The notes below the pieces were generated by a model, which searched no databases, was not told where the DNA came from, and saw nothing but the letters and a program-made list of their open reading frames with translations. DNA of 64,000 nt, taken from contig NZ_FOTS01000004.1 in assembly GCF_900114615.1 (NCBI RefSeq), positions 62,001 to 126,000 on the forward strand. Direction: 5' to 3'. Positions 54,834 to 62,756 of this stretch are shown in pieces. The position numbers and the translations under genes are program-made. The first letter of the stretch is position 1; each line of letters starts with the position of its first letter. The DNA is from Pelosinus propionicus DSM 13327. Its GTDB lineage: Bacteria; Bacillota; Negativicutes; DSM-13327.

Positions 54834-54882
54834 AAAAAAAGCCTATTATAATCATTCGTTCTTACCAATGATTATAATAGGC
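54834..54882 (-). terminator. Leader terminator before eutWV
   Basis: Perfect 16-bp arms (GCCTATTATAATCATT and its complement; 54841-54856 and 54867-54882) with a ten-base loop and a T7 tail on the minus strand, 42 bases before the eutW start. Confidence 0.9.
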
Positions 54883-54893
54883 TCCATTGCCTA
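54878..54893 (-). promoter_or_regulatory. ANTAR (EutV) antiterminator hairpin in the eutWV leader
   Basis: On the minus strand TAGGC-AATGGA-GCCTA forms a perfect 5-bp stem with a six-base loop carrying A1 and G4. The 3' arm is the start of the terminator's 5' arm. This is the ANTAR P2 architecture. A P1 stem upstream is not clear, although an AACGCA element occurs just before. Confidence 0.78.
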
Positions 54894-54956
54894 ATTGCGT
54901 TGCTCACTTTGATTTTCTTTTTTTACTATCCACTCACTTATTTACCATCCGATTAT

Positions 54957-54983
54957 AAAATTCCTGCAAAGTCATAGACTTTG
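54957..54983 (-). terminator. Weak terminator after the rtcB-prfH-47aa operon
   Basis: CAAAGTC (54977-54983, minus strand) pairs with GACTTTG across three bases, with a T-rich stretch a few bases on. It directly follows the 47-aa gene stop. Confidence 0.45.
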
Positions 54984-54984
54984 T

Positions 54985-55128
54985 TTATTTTTTTATACGA
55001 TCTAGCTCTACAGTGACCTTAATGGCTGTGTTCTGAGGATCTTCCAGCATTCTCAGCGTTTCACTGAGCTCTTCAAAGAAACAGGAAAAGAGGGGATGAC
55101 AGCCCTTACTTCCTGCTTCTTCATACAT
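54985..55128 (-). CDS. 47-aa protein coupled to prfH
   Basis: ATG 55128 starts four bases after the prfH stop, with its GAGGG site overlapping that stop, and the frame runs 47 codons to TAA. The product (MYEEAGSKGCHPLFS ... TVELDRIKK) has two cysteines, an amphipathic helix region (FFEELSETLRMLED) and a charged end. I know no family. Position as third gene of an rtcB-prfH operon suggests a role with them; that is inference. Confidence 0.7.
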   Translation of the reverse strand: MYEEAGSKGCHPLFSCFFEELSETLRMLEDPQNTAIKVTVELDRIKK

Positions 55129-55132
55129 ACGT

Positions 55133-55771
55133 TTAGCCCTCTAATCGATTACTATACTTCAATTTAAAGCTTTCTCCTTCATAAATCCTGGTAGGATTTC
55201 CTCGCGTAAGAGTATTATGCTGACTCCACATCAACCTTTTATTATCAAGAGATTGTTCGGCATTCCTTGTATTAAGATATTGAAACAAACGGGCAAGAGC
55301 TAGTTTCTTGTTCATGGATTGGGATCTCTCCTCACTTGCAATTACCGTCAGACCTGTTGGTACATGCGTCGCGCGTACTGCCGTTTCTACTTTATTGACA
55401 TTCTGCCCACCAGGACCGGAGCTTCTCATAAACGCAATGACCACATCATTTTCTGAAAAATTCACTTTATCCTGTTCATGAAATACCTCCACATCAATAA
55501 ACCAATTTTTCCGTTTATGCTTTGGTCGATATGGACTTTTGCAAATCCAACATATCGTTCCCTGCATGTTCTGTACAGCTTCCACTATCTTATCACCCTT
55601 TAATGATAACAATACTGACTTAAAGCTTTCTGAATAGTTTCCAGGAATGGCACTCACTACTTCAGCACTGATACCTTTGCTGCTCCACTCTTCTTTTATT
55701 GTTTTAAGAAAAAGACCTACCGCTAGCGAACATTCGTCTGGTCCTTTTCCTGAACTAATTTGAACCCACAT
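55133..55771 (-). CDS. prfH: PrfH, release-factor-like peptidyl-tRNA hydrolase
   Basis: A 212-residue class I release-factor homologue with the catalytic loop SSGPGGQNVNKVET (GGQ at 121-123) and the following basic SQSMNKKLALARL helix. It lacks the stop-codon recognition domain of RF1/RF2. PrfH is known to release nascent chains from ribosomes whose 16S rRNA was cut in the decoding centre, after which its partner RtcB reseals the RNA. The gene lies 11 bases after rtcB. ATG 55771 follows TAGGAGG. Confidence 0.92.
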   Translation of the reverse strand: MWVQISSGKGPDECSLAVGLFLKTIKEEWSSKGISAEVVSAIPGNYSESFKSVLLSLKGDKIVEAVQNMQGTICWICKSPYRPKHKRKNWFIDVEVFHEQDKVNFSENDVVIAFMRSSGPGGQNVNKVETAVRATHVPTGLTVIASEERSQSMNKKLALARLFQYLNTRNAEQSLDNKRLMWSQHNTLTRGNPTRIYEGESFKLKYSNRLEG

Positions 55772-55782
55772 GTTTATTCCTC

Positions 55783-56886
55783 CTACCCTTTATATGTTAA
55801 AACAGGTTTTAATGTTGCGATCACTTTTACCAGTCCGGCATCTACAAGGTCTTGAATAATGATATCAATATTCTTATACGCTTCTGGTGCTTCTTCAAAG
55901 AGAAGCTTATTATTACTACAAATAACCTTGCCTTTAAATTTAGTCTGTTTAATGGTTTCCTTTGTATACTTGTTTTCAAGCTGTCCTTTACACATACTGC
56001 GTTCCCACTTTCTCCCTGCTCCATGGGCAAGAGAATATCCAGCTATTGCAGTATCCTCTCCTGGAATAACGAGATAGGTTAAGGTCCCCCTAGAACCAGG
56101 AATTGCAATAGCCCCGGAATCTCCAGGCGCCGCACCTTTACGATGAACATATAAGTTTTTTTCTCCTACTACTTTCGCCGTTATGCTGTTGTGGACACTA
56201 TCGATGATTTTTGTGGTGTCAGTTTGCATCTGTAATGCTTTGAGTAAGCGGTAACCAATCAATTCTCTATTCAGCATAGCCCAATTAACAGCTGCATCGT
56301 GCTTTATTAAATATTGCTTAGCAACCTCCGTATTTTTTGCTAGTCCGCTTTGCGCCTGGTGGTCATGAATAAATTCATCCAATATGGCTTGACCATACCC
56401 TCTTGAGCCACTGTGCACTAGAAGCATGATATGATTCTTGCTCAGTCCCAGCTTCTCGAATTCTGCAGTATCAAGTATCGTTGCAACTTCCTGAATCTCG
56501 GCAAAGTGATTTCCCCCACCGATGGTTCCTAAGCTTGCATGAAACTGAAAATCACTAAAATCATGATCATTTCCCTCAGACATGTCAATTTGAGAAAGTT
56601 CTTCTAGCTCCTCTAGCTTCCTCTCCCATCTGTCTAATTTCATTTTCTTTTTTTCAATAGCTGTCATAAACAGGCTTACCCCACAGCCGATATCATTACC
56701 AATTAGGTGCGGATAAATAATACTTTCTGTGATAAACGCAGCACCTACAGGAGTTTTCCCCGGATGCAGATCAGGCAGCCCAACGATTTTCTCAATCCCA
56801 GGTAAAGCAGCAATTTGGGTAAGCTGATCTACGGCTGCACTTTCCAGCCAATTCTTTTCTGATGAAATAATTGTTATTTTATTCAA
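55783..56886 (-). CDS. rtcB: RNA ligase RtcB (PrfH-associated type)
   Basis: RtcB joins 2',3'-cyclic phosphate or 3'-phosphate ends to 5'-OH ends using GTP and Mn. The 367-residue protein has the metal and nucleotide motifs GNDIGCGVSLF (Asp65, Cys68), GGGNHFAEI (His127), VHSGSRGYG, and AHGAGR, whose His288 is the guanylylated residue. It is shorter than the tRNA-repair RtcB (about 408 residues), as in the RtcB2 group linked to PrfH. The likely start is TTG 56886, 13 bases after GGAG. Leader hairpins lie upstream. Confidence 0.92.
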   Translation of the reverse strand: MNKITIISSEKNWLESAAVDQLTQIAALPGIEKIVGLPDLHPGKTPVGAAFITESIIYPHLIGNDIGCGVSLFMTAIEKKKMKLDRWERKLEELEELSQIDMSEGNDHDFSDFQFHASLGTIGGGNHFAEIQEVATILDTAEFEKLGLSKNHIMLLVHSGSRGYGQAILDEFIHDHQAQSGLAKNTEVAKQYLIKHDAAVNWAMLNRELIGYRLLKALQMQTDTTKIIDSVHNSITAKVVGEKNLYVHRKGAAPGDSGAIAIPGSRGTLTYLVIPGEDTAIAGYSLAHGAGRKWERSMCKGQLENKYTKETIKQTKFKGKVICSNNKLLFEEAPEAYKNIDIIIQDLVDAGLVKVIATLKPVLTYKG

Positions 56887-56931
56887 AATTTATTTTTTCT
56901 CCTTTGATTTCTTAAACCCTTAAATGAGCAT

Positions 56932-57031
56932 AAAAATACCGTGGATTAGTAACCACGGTTCAAATGTAAGGGCAAATTTCCTACCCTTAAGACTAAAATT
57001 AGCAATAAAAAATACACGATAACACATCGTG
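56932..57031 (-). promoter_or_regulatory. Tandem terminator hairpins in the rtcB leader
   Basis: Two intrinsic-terminator shapes lie upstream of rtcB on its own strand: CACGAT/ATCGTG (57015-57031) with a TATTTTTTATT tail, and ACCGTGG/CCACGGT (56938-56959) with an ATTTTT tail, only 46 bases before the start codon. A weaker AAGGG/CCCTT stem (56968-56988) lies between. This layout suggests transcription attenuation of the operon. The remaining stretch 57032-57332 shows no gene or clear promoter. Confidence 0.6.
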
Positions 57032-57332
57032 CATACCTGTTATAGCTAAATTCATTTACTTATTTCAGGTGACGGTTACTTCACAGCTAGTCAGACACAA
57101 CTAATAAAGGGTCAAGAATCCCCACTCTCGTTGCCTCTGATCCTATATTTAGTTATAAACCATTTACCTCAAAAGATATTCTAATAATCATAACTAACAC
57201 GTCCTTTCACCATACTGCCTATATATTGGTAAATCATAATCAAATGTATTATAGTTCAAATATTTTTCCATGTCAATATTTTTAAAAAAGACGCAGGAAC
57301 GATAGAAGATATAAAATATAGCCGTATTTTCA

Positions 57333-57662
57333 ATGGTAGGTATGCTGCAAGTAGGTTTTGGGGTATCAATAATAGAGGCTTCACCCCTACAGAATAATTC
57401 AGCATCTGTTTCACAACAATCCAATGACTCAAATCGGCGTCAAAACCGTCCTTGCCTGGATAGAAATAGTGATAGAGAGCAACAACGGTATGATCTGGAA
57501 CAAGCTCGACAAGGTCGGGAACGAATAGAGAATGAAAGACATGAAATTGAAATCAAACGACATCCAGATGAAGGCAGACGCGACTGGAAAGAACGTCAAA
57601 AAAAAGAAAATGAACGCCATGAAGAAAACATGAGGCGGATTGCCAACTTCATTCTTGGTTAG
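57333..57662 (+). pseudogene. Decayed paralogue of the charged secreted protein
   Basis: The open frame of 109 codons matches the protein at 11007-11330: GFGVSIIEASP against GIGASVIEASP after the signal peptide, then the same ERHEIEIKRHP and WKERQKKENERHE repeats. The first part of the signal peptide is lost: codons just upstream read N-I-A-V-F-S in frame, matching I-A-I-Y-S, but are preceded by TAA at 57312-57314, and no ribosome-binding site precedes ATG 57333. A terminator follows the frame, so the gene was once functional. Confidence 0.75.
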
Positions 57663-57667
57663 TCCAT

Positions 57668-57713
57668 ATAAGACCAGCCGTCGATCTTTAATTAGATAGA
57701 CGACTGGTCTTAT
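57668..57713 (+). terminator. Terminator after the decayed paralogue
   Basis: ATAAGACCAG, CGTC and ATCT pair with AGAT, GACG and CTGGTCTTAT, with one or two mismatches, just after the stop. Confidence 0.75.
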
Positions 57714-57839
57714 GTAAGATCTATTAAAAGTTTTGCATTATGCTTGTTAGCAACGTAAGATATACCAGCTCCATATTGACGTATATTTATCATGAATCAG
57801 GCCAAAACTTAAAAATAAACAACTCTTAGGGGGATTCAT

Positions 57840-58373
57840 ATGAGCAATCAGACATTACTGTGGACAAGTTTCGTAATCTCTTGGCTATCTGTCATTTTCA
57901 TAAAGAAAGAAAACCTTAAACGCTATATGCCTGTTGCATTATTGGGCGCACTACTGTCAACCATTGTCATAGAGACAGGCATTACTTTACATTGGTGGTC
58001 AACTAAGGAAACTGTCTTTCCATTTGTAAATATGCCGATATTTATTTATGGCTCTTTCCTTGTTGGTATTCTTTGGATCTTTACATTTAGTTATAAACGC
58101 TTTTGGCTGTTTCTTGCCACAAATGCATGTATTGATCTCATTCTCATCATCCCATTAGATAATTGGTTTGTCAGGCGGGGTATTTTAGAATTGTATAATA
58201 TAACTACCCTCCAAATGTTTCTGATGTCAATTGGACACGCCACCCTTTTATATTGCTATCAGCTTTGGCAGGAAGGCGAAGCCAGCCCGTTCAAAAGGCT
58301 GAATGTAAATCTATCACCTAATGTACAGTCTGCTGCCAGCAAGCCTCTTAGAGATGATAACGAAGAAGATTAA
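57840..58373 (+). CDS. Multi-pass membrane protein of unknown function
   Basis: A 177-residue protein with about five hydrophobic segments, a positively charged loop (IKKENLKRY) and a polar C-terminal tail (about 145-177). It has conserved-looking ETGITLHWW and IPLDNWFVRRG elements. It resembles small membrane proteins of spore formers of the CBO0543 type, but I am not sure. ATG 57840 follows AGGGGG. Confidence 0.7.
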   Translation: MSNQTLLWTSFVISWLSVIFIKKENLKRYMPVALLGALLSTIVIETGITLHWWSTKETVFPFVNMPIFIYGSFLVGILWIFTFSYKRFWLFLATNACIDLILIIPLDNWFVRRGILELYNITTLQMFLMSIGHATLLYCYQLWQEGEASPFKRLNVNLSPNVQSAASKPLRDDNEED

Positions 58374-58406
58374 ATTCCTGCTCACATATAAAGCACAAGT
58401 AAAATG

Positions 58407-59633
58407 TCATGCAAGCTTTTCACTATATTCATCTTTTTTCAAATTTTCCTGTTTATTTCTAATGAGATGATATCCATATATTACAGCAAACGCTGCTAAG
58501 AATACAATAGAGATTCGATACATAACAGCATAATTGGTATGGGTAGCAATCAGACCTAATAGTACGGCACCTACTGAATATCCCAAATCCAAAGATGATA
58601 AAAATGTGCCATTAGCAGCTCCTCTTCGTTCCGCAGGTGACCGGGCAATTGCCCATGCTTGCAGCGAAGGATGAGCCGCCCCATATCCTAATCCATAGAA
58701 TAGTGAAGATACAATTAACATATACGTCGTAGTTGAATAAGACAGCATCAAGAGACCAGCGATCATAAGCACGATTCCTGGAACTATTACGAAAGCATGT
58801 CCCTTTCGATCAAATAATTTCCCGGCAAATGGGCGACTGATTAAAATCATTGAAACATGTCCAACAAAATAAATTCCAACATTTTGAATCCCGGTTTCTT
58901 GACCAAACAGCATAATGAAGCTCATAATTCCGCCAAAGGTGATTGAATGCAAAAAACATAAAAAAGCAGGAAGCAATGCGCTTTTCTCAAATAAATCATT
59001 CCAATGGACGCCTTTTGTAACACGCTTAGGCTTAATCTCTTTTTTTGCAGAATCCATTGAAATACCTTGCGTTAATAACATTCCACCTCCAACCAAAATG
59101 GTAGAGATCAGTAAAATAACATCAAAACTATAGCGCTTCATCGCCTCAATTCCAAGCACGGTTGCAAAAGAAGTTCCTAAAATAATTGACAATGCAAAAT
59201 ATCCGGTACCTTCTCCCCGCTGCTTAGGAGATACAATATCCGACATGATCGTTGCCAGTACGGTTGATGTCATCCCCCATCCGATTCCTTGGCAAAAGCG
59301 CAATACCAGTATAATGCCAATTCCTGAAGCCACAAAATAAGAACAGTTGAAGACAATCAGGATGCTCATGCCTGCTATCAGCAATGGTCTTCTTCCAAAT
59401 GTATCTGCTGCACTACCGCTAATGGAACGAACTATTAGAGCAGAAATTGAGACAACTGCAAAGGGAAGACTTGCTTGTAAATCAGTTCCGCCAATTTGTT
59501 TAATGTATAATGGAAAGGTCGGAATCAGCATTAAAATGCCTTGATATATAAAAAAATTTCCAAATAGGAGTAATAAAAAACTTCTAGACCAAAGGGTTGC
59601 ACTACTACGACTTTCGATATGTTTTATTTCCAT
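58407..59633 (-). CDS. Major facilitator superfamily transporter (drug-efflux type)
   Basis: A 408-residue, 12-segment MFS protein with the DHA1-like loop 2-3 motif SGSAADTFGRRPLL and the loop 8-9 repeat AGKLFDRKGHAF. Substrate unknown. ATG 59633 follows GGAGG; eight upstream codons are excluded. It lies directly downstream of the MarR gene (50 bases), which is the usual arrangement for a MarR-controlled efflux pump. Confidence 0.88.
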   Translation of the reverse strand: MEIKHIESRSSATLWSRSFLLLLFGNFFIYQGILMLIPTFPLYIKQIGGTDLQASLPFAVVSISALIVRSISGSAADTFGRRPLLIAGMSILIVFNCSYFVASGIGIILVLRFCQGIGWGMTSTVLATIMSDIVSPKQRGEGTGYFALSIILGTSFATVLGIEAMKRYSFDVILLISTILVGGGMLLTQGISMDSAKKEIKPKRVTKGVHWNDLFEKSALLPAFLCFLHSITFGGIMSFIMLFGQETGIQNVGIYFVGHVSMILISRPFAGKLFDRKGHAFVIVPGIVLMIAGLLMLSYSTTTYMLIVSSLFYGLGYGAAHPSLQAWAIARSPAERRGAANGTFLSSLDLGYSVGAVLLGLIATHTNYAVMYRISIVFLAAFAVIYGYHLIRNKQENLKKDEYSEKLA

Positions 59634-59683
59634 TGTATGCCTCCATGTCAACCACATATTTAACTAAACTTTATTTTTGTGGC

Positions 59684-60124
59684 TTATATCGTGATGTTTT
59701 TGTCATATTCCTGCGCATTTTGAAAAATGTTCTTTAACAGCATTGTTAATTCTTTCTGCTTTTCCTCGGATAAATCATTCAAAATAGCACTCCTATGATG
59801 TCCTACGATTTCTCTCCATATAAGGCATTGATCCACTGCCTCTTGACTTAGTGTAACTTTTTTTTCTCTTTTATCAGTACCTGCCATCCGCATGATTAGA
59901 CCCTTTTTCTCTAATTTGACTAAACTTTTAGATACTGCAGGCGGTTCAATATTTAAATAGCTTGCTAACTCTCCTTGAGTCATTGATCCCTTCTCTTTTA
60001 GCGTTGTAATAATCGACCATTCAGAACTATAGATCCCAAGAGGCTCTAACCTTTTATTTAAACCTTTGGAAATAATACGAACCGTTTGAAAGAGTTGATG
60101 TAATAATACTTCAGAGTTTTCCAT
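59684..60124 (-). CDS. MarR-family repressor
   Basis: A 146-residue winged-helix protein with the MarR core EKGSMTQGELASYLNIEPPAVSKSLVKLEKKGLI and a wing (MAGTDKREKKVTL). ATG 60124 follows AAGGG at eight bases; a GTG three codons upstream is excluded. A perfect 22-bp palindrome lies just upstream, so it probably represses itself and the MFS gene. Confidence 0.92.
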   Translation of the reverse strand: MENSEVLLHQLFQTVRIISKGLNKRLEPLGIYSSEWSIITTLKEKGSMTQGELASYLNIEPPAVSKSLVKLEKKGLIMRMAGTDKREKKVTLSQEAVDQCLIWREIVGHHRSAILNDLSEEKQKELTMLLKNIFQNAQEYDKNITI

Positions 60125-60147
60125 ATTTCTCACCCTTCTTTACATTC

Positions 60148-60169
60148 AATAGTTAACTAGTTAACTATT
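60148..60169. promoter_or_regulatory. Palindromic MarR operator
   Basis: A perfect 22-bp palindrome with half-site AATAGTTAACT, 24 bases upstream of the marR start, overlapping a TTGAAA/TATTGA promoter-like pair on the minus strand. Confidence 0.85.
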
Positions 60170-60321
60170 TTTCAATTATATATTCCGCAGATTTATTTGT
60201 CAAATAGATCTGCAATGAATACTAGCATTTTCTATTGTTTTCGCACTGATTGGATACAGTATAATCCCTGCAATTATTACAATACAATTATTCGCTAAAA
60301 CGAGCATAAGGATTCGTTTAG

Positions 60322-60486
60322 AATTGTCATGCCACTGGTTTTAACCAAAGTCATTTTACAAACTGCTTCAAACAATATCTAGAAGTTACGCCTGACAGCA
60401 TGCTAAAGGGTTTGAACGGTTATACCAAAAGAAGCAAGGAAGGAGGGATACTAGCCACCACTTCCTGCTTCTTTGAAGTAAACTAA
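60322..60486 (+). pseudogene. Remnant of an AraC-family regulator (C-terminal helix)
   Basis: From 60325 the plus strand encodes CHATGFNQSHFTNCFKQYL followed by EVTPDSML, which is the second recognition helix and end of an AraC DNA-binding domain. The frame has a TAG at 60319-60321 directly before it and no start codon; the preceding sequence gives only fragments. The stop is at 60484-60486. It is a truncated gene, probably the former regulator of a neighbour. Confidence 0.75.
60428..60474. terminator. Hairpin downstream of the PanE-like gene
   Basis: AAAGAAGCA and GGAAG pair with CTTCC and TGCTTCTTT across a longer loop, 32 bases past the panE-like stop on the minus strand. It overlaps the AraC remnant. 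Confidence 0.55.
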
Positions 60487-60505
60487 TCAGGAGTAGTGGA
60501 GACAC

Positions 60506-61429
60506 CTATCCCTGTATTTTACGTTTGAGTGCTTCATATGCTTTGCAGCTCACGGGAACTTTTACCCCGCATGCTGCTGCAAGACGGCATATTTCACCAC
60601 CAAACATTTCAACTTCACTGGTAACCCCCGCTTGGATGTCTCTTTTAAGAGAACTAGTGCCTTCATCTTTCATGACCCACATAATTTTCATACTTCGCTC
60701 AACGATGTCTTCGGGTTGAGAAATTCCAAGTGCTTTAGCAACCTTGGCCGTTTCCTCCGCTAGGGTTCGTACCATTTGAACTTTCTCAGAGTCAGCACGC
60801 AACTCCCCAGCATTGATTCCATAAAGGGCCGTCACAACAGAAAAAGCACAATTAAAATTATACTTTGCCCAAATATCAGCCTCCGCATCAGGACTCACTA
60901 CACATTCTATACCACTTTTCTGTAAAATATTTGCCAATTGCCGTAAATTTGTTTCTGCTTTTGAGTCTAAATTTTCGCTTCCAACAATGATTTTATTATA
61001 CTTGTCCTTTTGCTCAATGACTCCTGGCGCAATCGCTTCTGACGTCACGTAAATACAACCATCTAAAACAATACCTTTACCAAGTAAACTTTTGAGTTTG
61101 CGACTGCTGCTCACACCGTTGAGTAGTGGTATAACTAGCGTGTTGTCTCCGACCATAGGCATAATAGACTGATAAGCCGTTTCAATGGAATAACCTTTTA
61201 CACAAACGAATACTGCGTCAACATTACCAATCTCAGATCCATCCTGGGTAATCATTCGAGGTTGTACAACAAAAGAGCCATGTAGATCACTATGCACCTG
61301 CAATCCTTTCGTACGTATCTTTTCCAGTGTTGCACCGCGTGCTAAATACGATATATTTTCTCCCGCTCTTGCCAATAGCCCTCCGATATATCCGCCGATT
61401 CCCCCTATGCCAATCACTGCTAATTTCAA
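60506..61429 (-). CDS. 2-dehydropantoate 2-reductase-family protein (PanE/ApbA-like)
   Basis: A 307-residue NADPH-dependent reductase of the ketopantoate reductase family: KLAVIGIGGIGGYIGGLLARAG at the N-terminus, the LLNGVSS loop, and the catalytic Lys/Asn region KYNFNCAFSVVTAL. It may make pantoate for CoA or act on another 2-keto acid; several paralogues are common. The likely start is TTG 61429, nine bases after AGGAG, since the ATG three codons upstream touches that site. It lies 28 bases after the EamA gene. Confidence 0.88.
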   Translation of the reverse strand: MKLAVIGIGGIGGYIGGLLARAGENISYLARGATLEKIRTKGLQVHSDLHGSFVVQPRMITQDGSEIGNVDAVFVCVKGYSIETAYQSIMPMVGDNTLVIPLLNGVSSSRKLKSLLGKGIVLDGCIYVTSEAIAPGVIEQKDKYNKIIVGSENLDSKAETNLRQLANILQKSGIECVVSPDAEADIWAKYNFNCAFSVVTALYGINAGELRADSEKVQMVRTLAEETAKVAKALGISQPEDIVERSMKIMWVMKDEGTSSLKRDIQAGVTSEVEMFGGEICRLAAACGVKVPVSCKAYEALKRKIQG

Positions 61430-61457
61430 TTCCAACATCTCCTTTTAAAAAATCATA

Positions 61458-62408
61458 CTAAGAATTCTCACAAGCGACATTTTTGATCGGTGAAGCTGTG
61501 CAATTAATTATAATAATACTAATCAAAATCATGATTCCACCTATAATTTGAGCTGGGAAAATGCTTTCTGCTAATAAAAAATGACCGCTAAGCACGCCAA
61601 TAATTGACATCAGGTTTAGATAAAGTGTTGTGATTGTAACATCAAGTTTACTTAAAGCATAGATATATAAAAAATAACCGAGAGCAGAGCAGCAAATCCC
61701 AAGATATAAAATATTCCCCAGAGCATTCCATGAAAATAAATGCCATTGATGATATTCAAACAAGGAAAGAGGAATTAAAAACAAGGTACCAAACAAAGTT
61801 TGGTAGGTCGTCAAAAATAAACCCGAGTATTTACCATTCAGTGATTTATTAAGCAGTGTATACAAGGACCAGGAAAGCATAGCCCCAACAATGCAGAGAT
61901 TCCCAAGAAAAGTCTGAGAAGAAAAGTCTAGTTTCCCATTAGCTGTAATTGCCAAATACGCTCCAGACATTGCGCCTATAATTCCGATGGATTGGATCAG
62001 CGGCAATTTTGTCTTAAAGACAAGCACATCCAATGCAATCGCAAGAATTGGAATGATCGCCGTAATCAAAGCAGCACTTGACGCTGTGGTGAGACTAATT
62101 CCCGTATTTTCAAGATAAAAATATAGAGTTATACCGAAGAACCCTGCAATCGTCATTTTTCCCAAATCACAGCGTTGTAGCTTAGCAGCTGGTTCTTTCT
62201 TCTTTGTAAGTAAAAATAAAATTGTACTGGCAATCATGAAACGTAACAAGGCTAATGTAATCGGAGGCACTTCACTTACCGCGGTTTTGATACTGATAAA
62301 TGACATGCCCCACAAAGTGACTGTAACAAGCATTGCCAGATTGGCAAGAATTTTATCAGCCGCAAGAAGTTTCATGTTGGTTTTAACTTTTTCTAAGAAT
62401 ATTTGCAT
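61458..62408 (-). CDS. EamA/DMT-family transporter
   Basis: A 316-residue protein with ten hydrophobic segments in two EamA repeats (about 22-155 and 168-305), starting LWGMSFISIKTAVSEVPP. The family exports or imports metabolites such as amino acids. GGAGG lies 13 bases before ATG 62408. It forms a unit with the PanE-like gene. Confidence 0.88.
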   Translation of the reverse strand: MQIFLEKVKTNMKLLAADKILANLAMLVTVTLWGMSFISIKTAVSEVPPITLALLRFMIASTILFLLTKKKEPAAKLQRCDLGKMTIAGFFGITLYFYLENTGISLTTASSAALITAIIPILAIALDVLVFKTKLPLIQSIGIIGAMSGAYLAITANGKLDFSSQTFLGNLCIVGAMLSWSLYTLLNKSLNGKYSGLFLTTYQTLFGTLFLIPLSLFEYHQWHLFSWNALGNILYLGICCSALGYFLYIYALSKLDVTITTLYLNLMSIIGVLSGHFLLAESIFPAQIIGGIMILISIIIINCTASPIKNVACENS

Positions 62409-62598
62409 TGATTTTTTTCTTCCTCCAAAGCGCGAATTTACTTCTCGAAAATCTATCTAGATGAGATAAATGTTTATCATCACTCTTAAAGTTACTATTA
62501 GACTTATGTATTAGCATATTAAAACGAATTGGCATTGTCAATAAAGGGTTTTTCTATTACAAACTATTTTCATACTGCATTTCCGATACGATAAAAAT

Positions 62599-62631
62599 AA
62601 AAAAACCACCTACCGGTAAGATAGACGGTTC
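62599..62631 (-). terminator. Terminator of the zinc-ribbon gene
   Basis: On the minus strand a ten-pair stem (ACCGTCTATC with the complementary GGTAGGTGGT region, some G-U pairs) is followed by seven Ts and a further T-rich run. Confidence 0.8.
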
Positions 62632-62633
62632 TT

Positions 62634-62741
62634 TTACTTATTAGATATTTGTACTTTTACTTTTTTGCCGCAATTGGGGCATTTGCCTCTGCCTTGAGGA
62701 CTAAGAATAACGCTGCATCCGCATTGAGTATGAACCAACAA
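62634..62741 (-). CDS. Tiny zinc-ribbon protein, 35 aa
   Basis: TTG 62741 follows AAGGAGG at eight bases, and the frame is 35 codons, closed by a terminator. The product has CGC near residue 7 and CPNC at 21-24, a minimal zinc ribbon (C-x-C...C-x2-C), with a basic end (GKKVKVQISNK). It probably binds zinc and perhaps nucleic acid or a protein. No named family. Confidence 0.7.
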   Translation of the reverse strand: MLVHTQCGCSVILSPQGRGKCPNCGKKVKVQISNK

Positions 62742-62756
62742 GTACAACACCTCCTT

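Noticed and set aside
55133-55771. PrfH as a normal peptide chain release factor
   Set aside because: It has the GGQ loop but not the stop-codon recognition domain, is only 212 residues and is paired with rtcB.
56938-56990. tRNA-like GGTTCAAAT next to a hairpin
   Set aside because: No acceptor stem, D arm or CCA end can be formed around it; the hairpin is better explained as a leader terminator of rtcB.
57194-57424. 76-codon minus-strand frame
   Set aside because: Antisense to the start of the decayed charged-protein gene; no ribosome-binding site.
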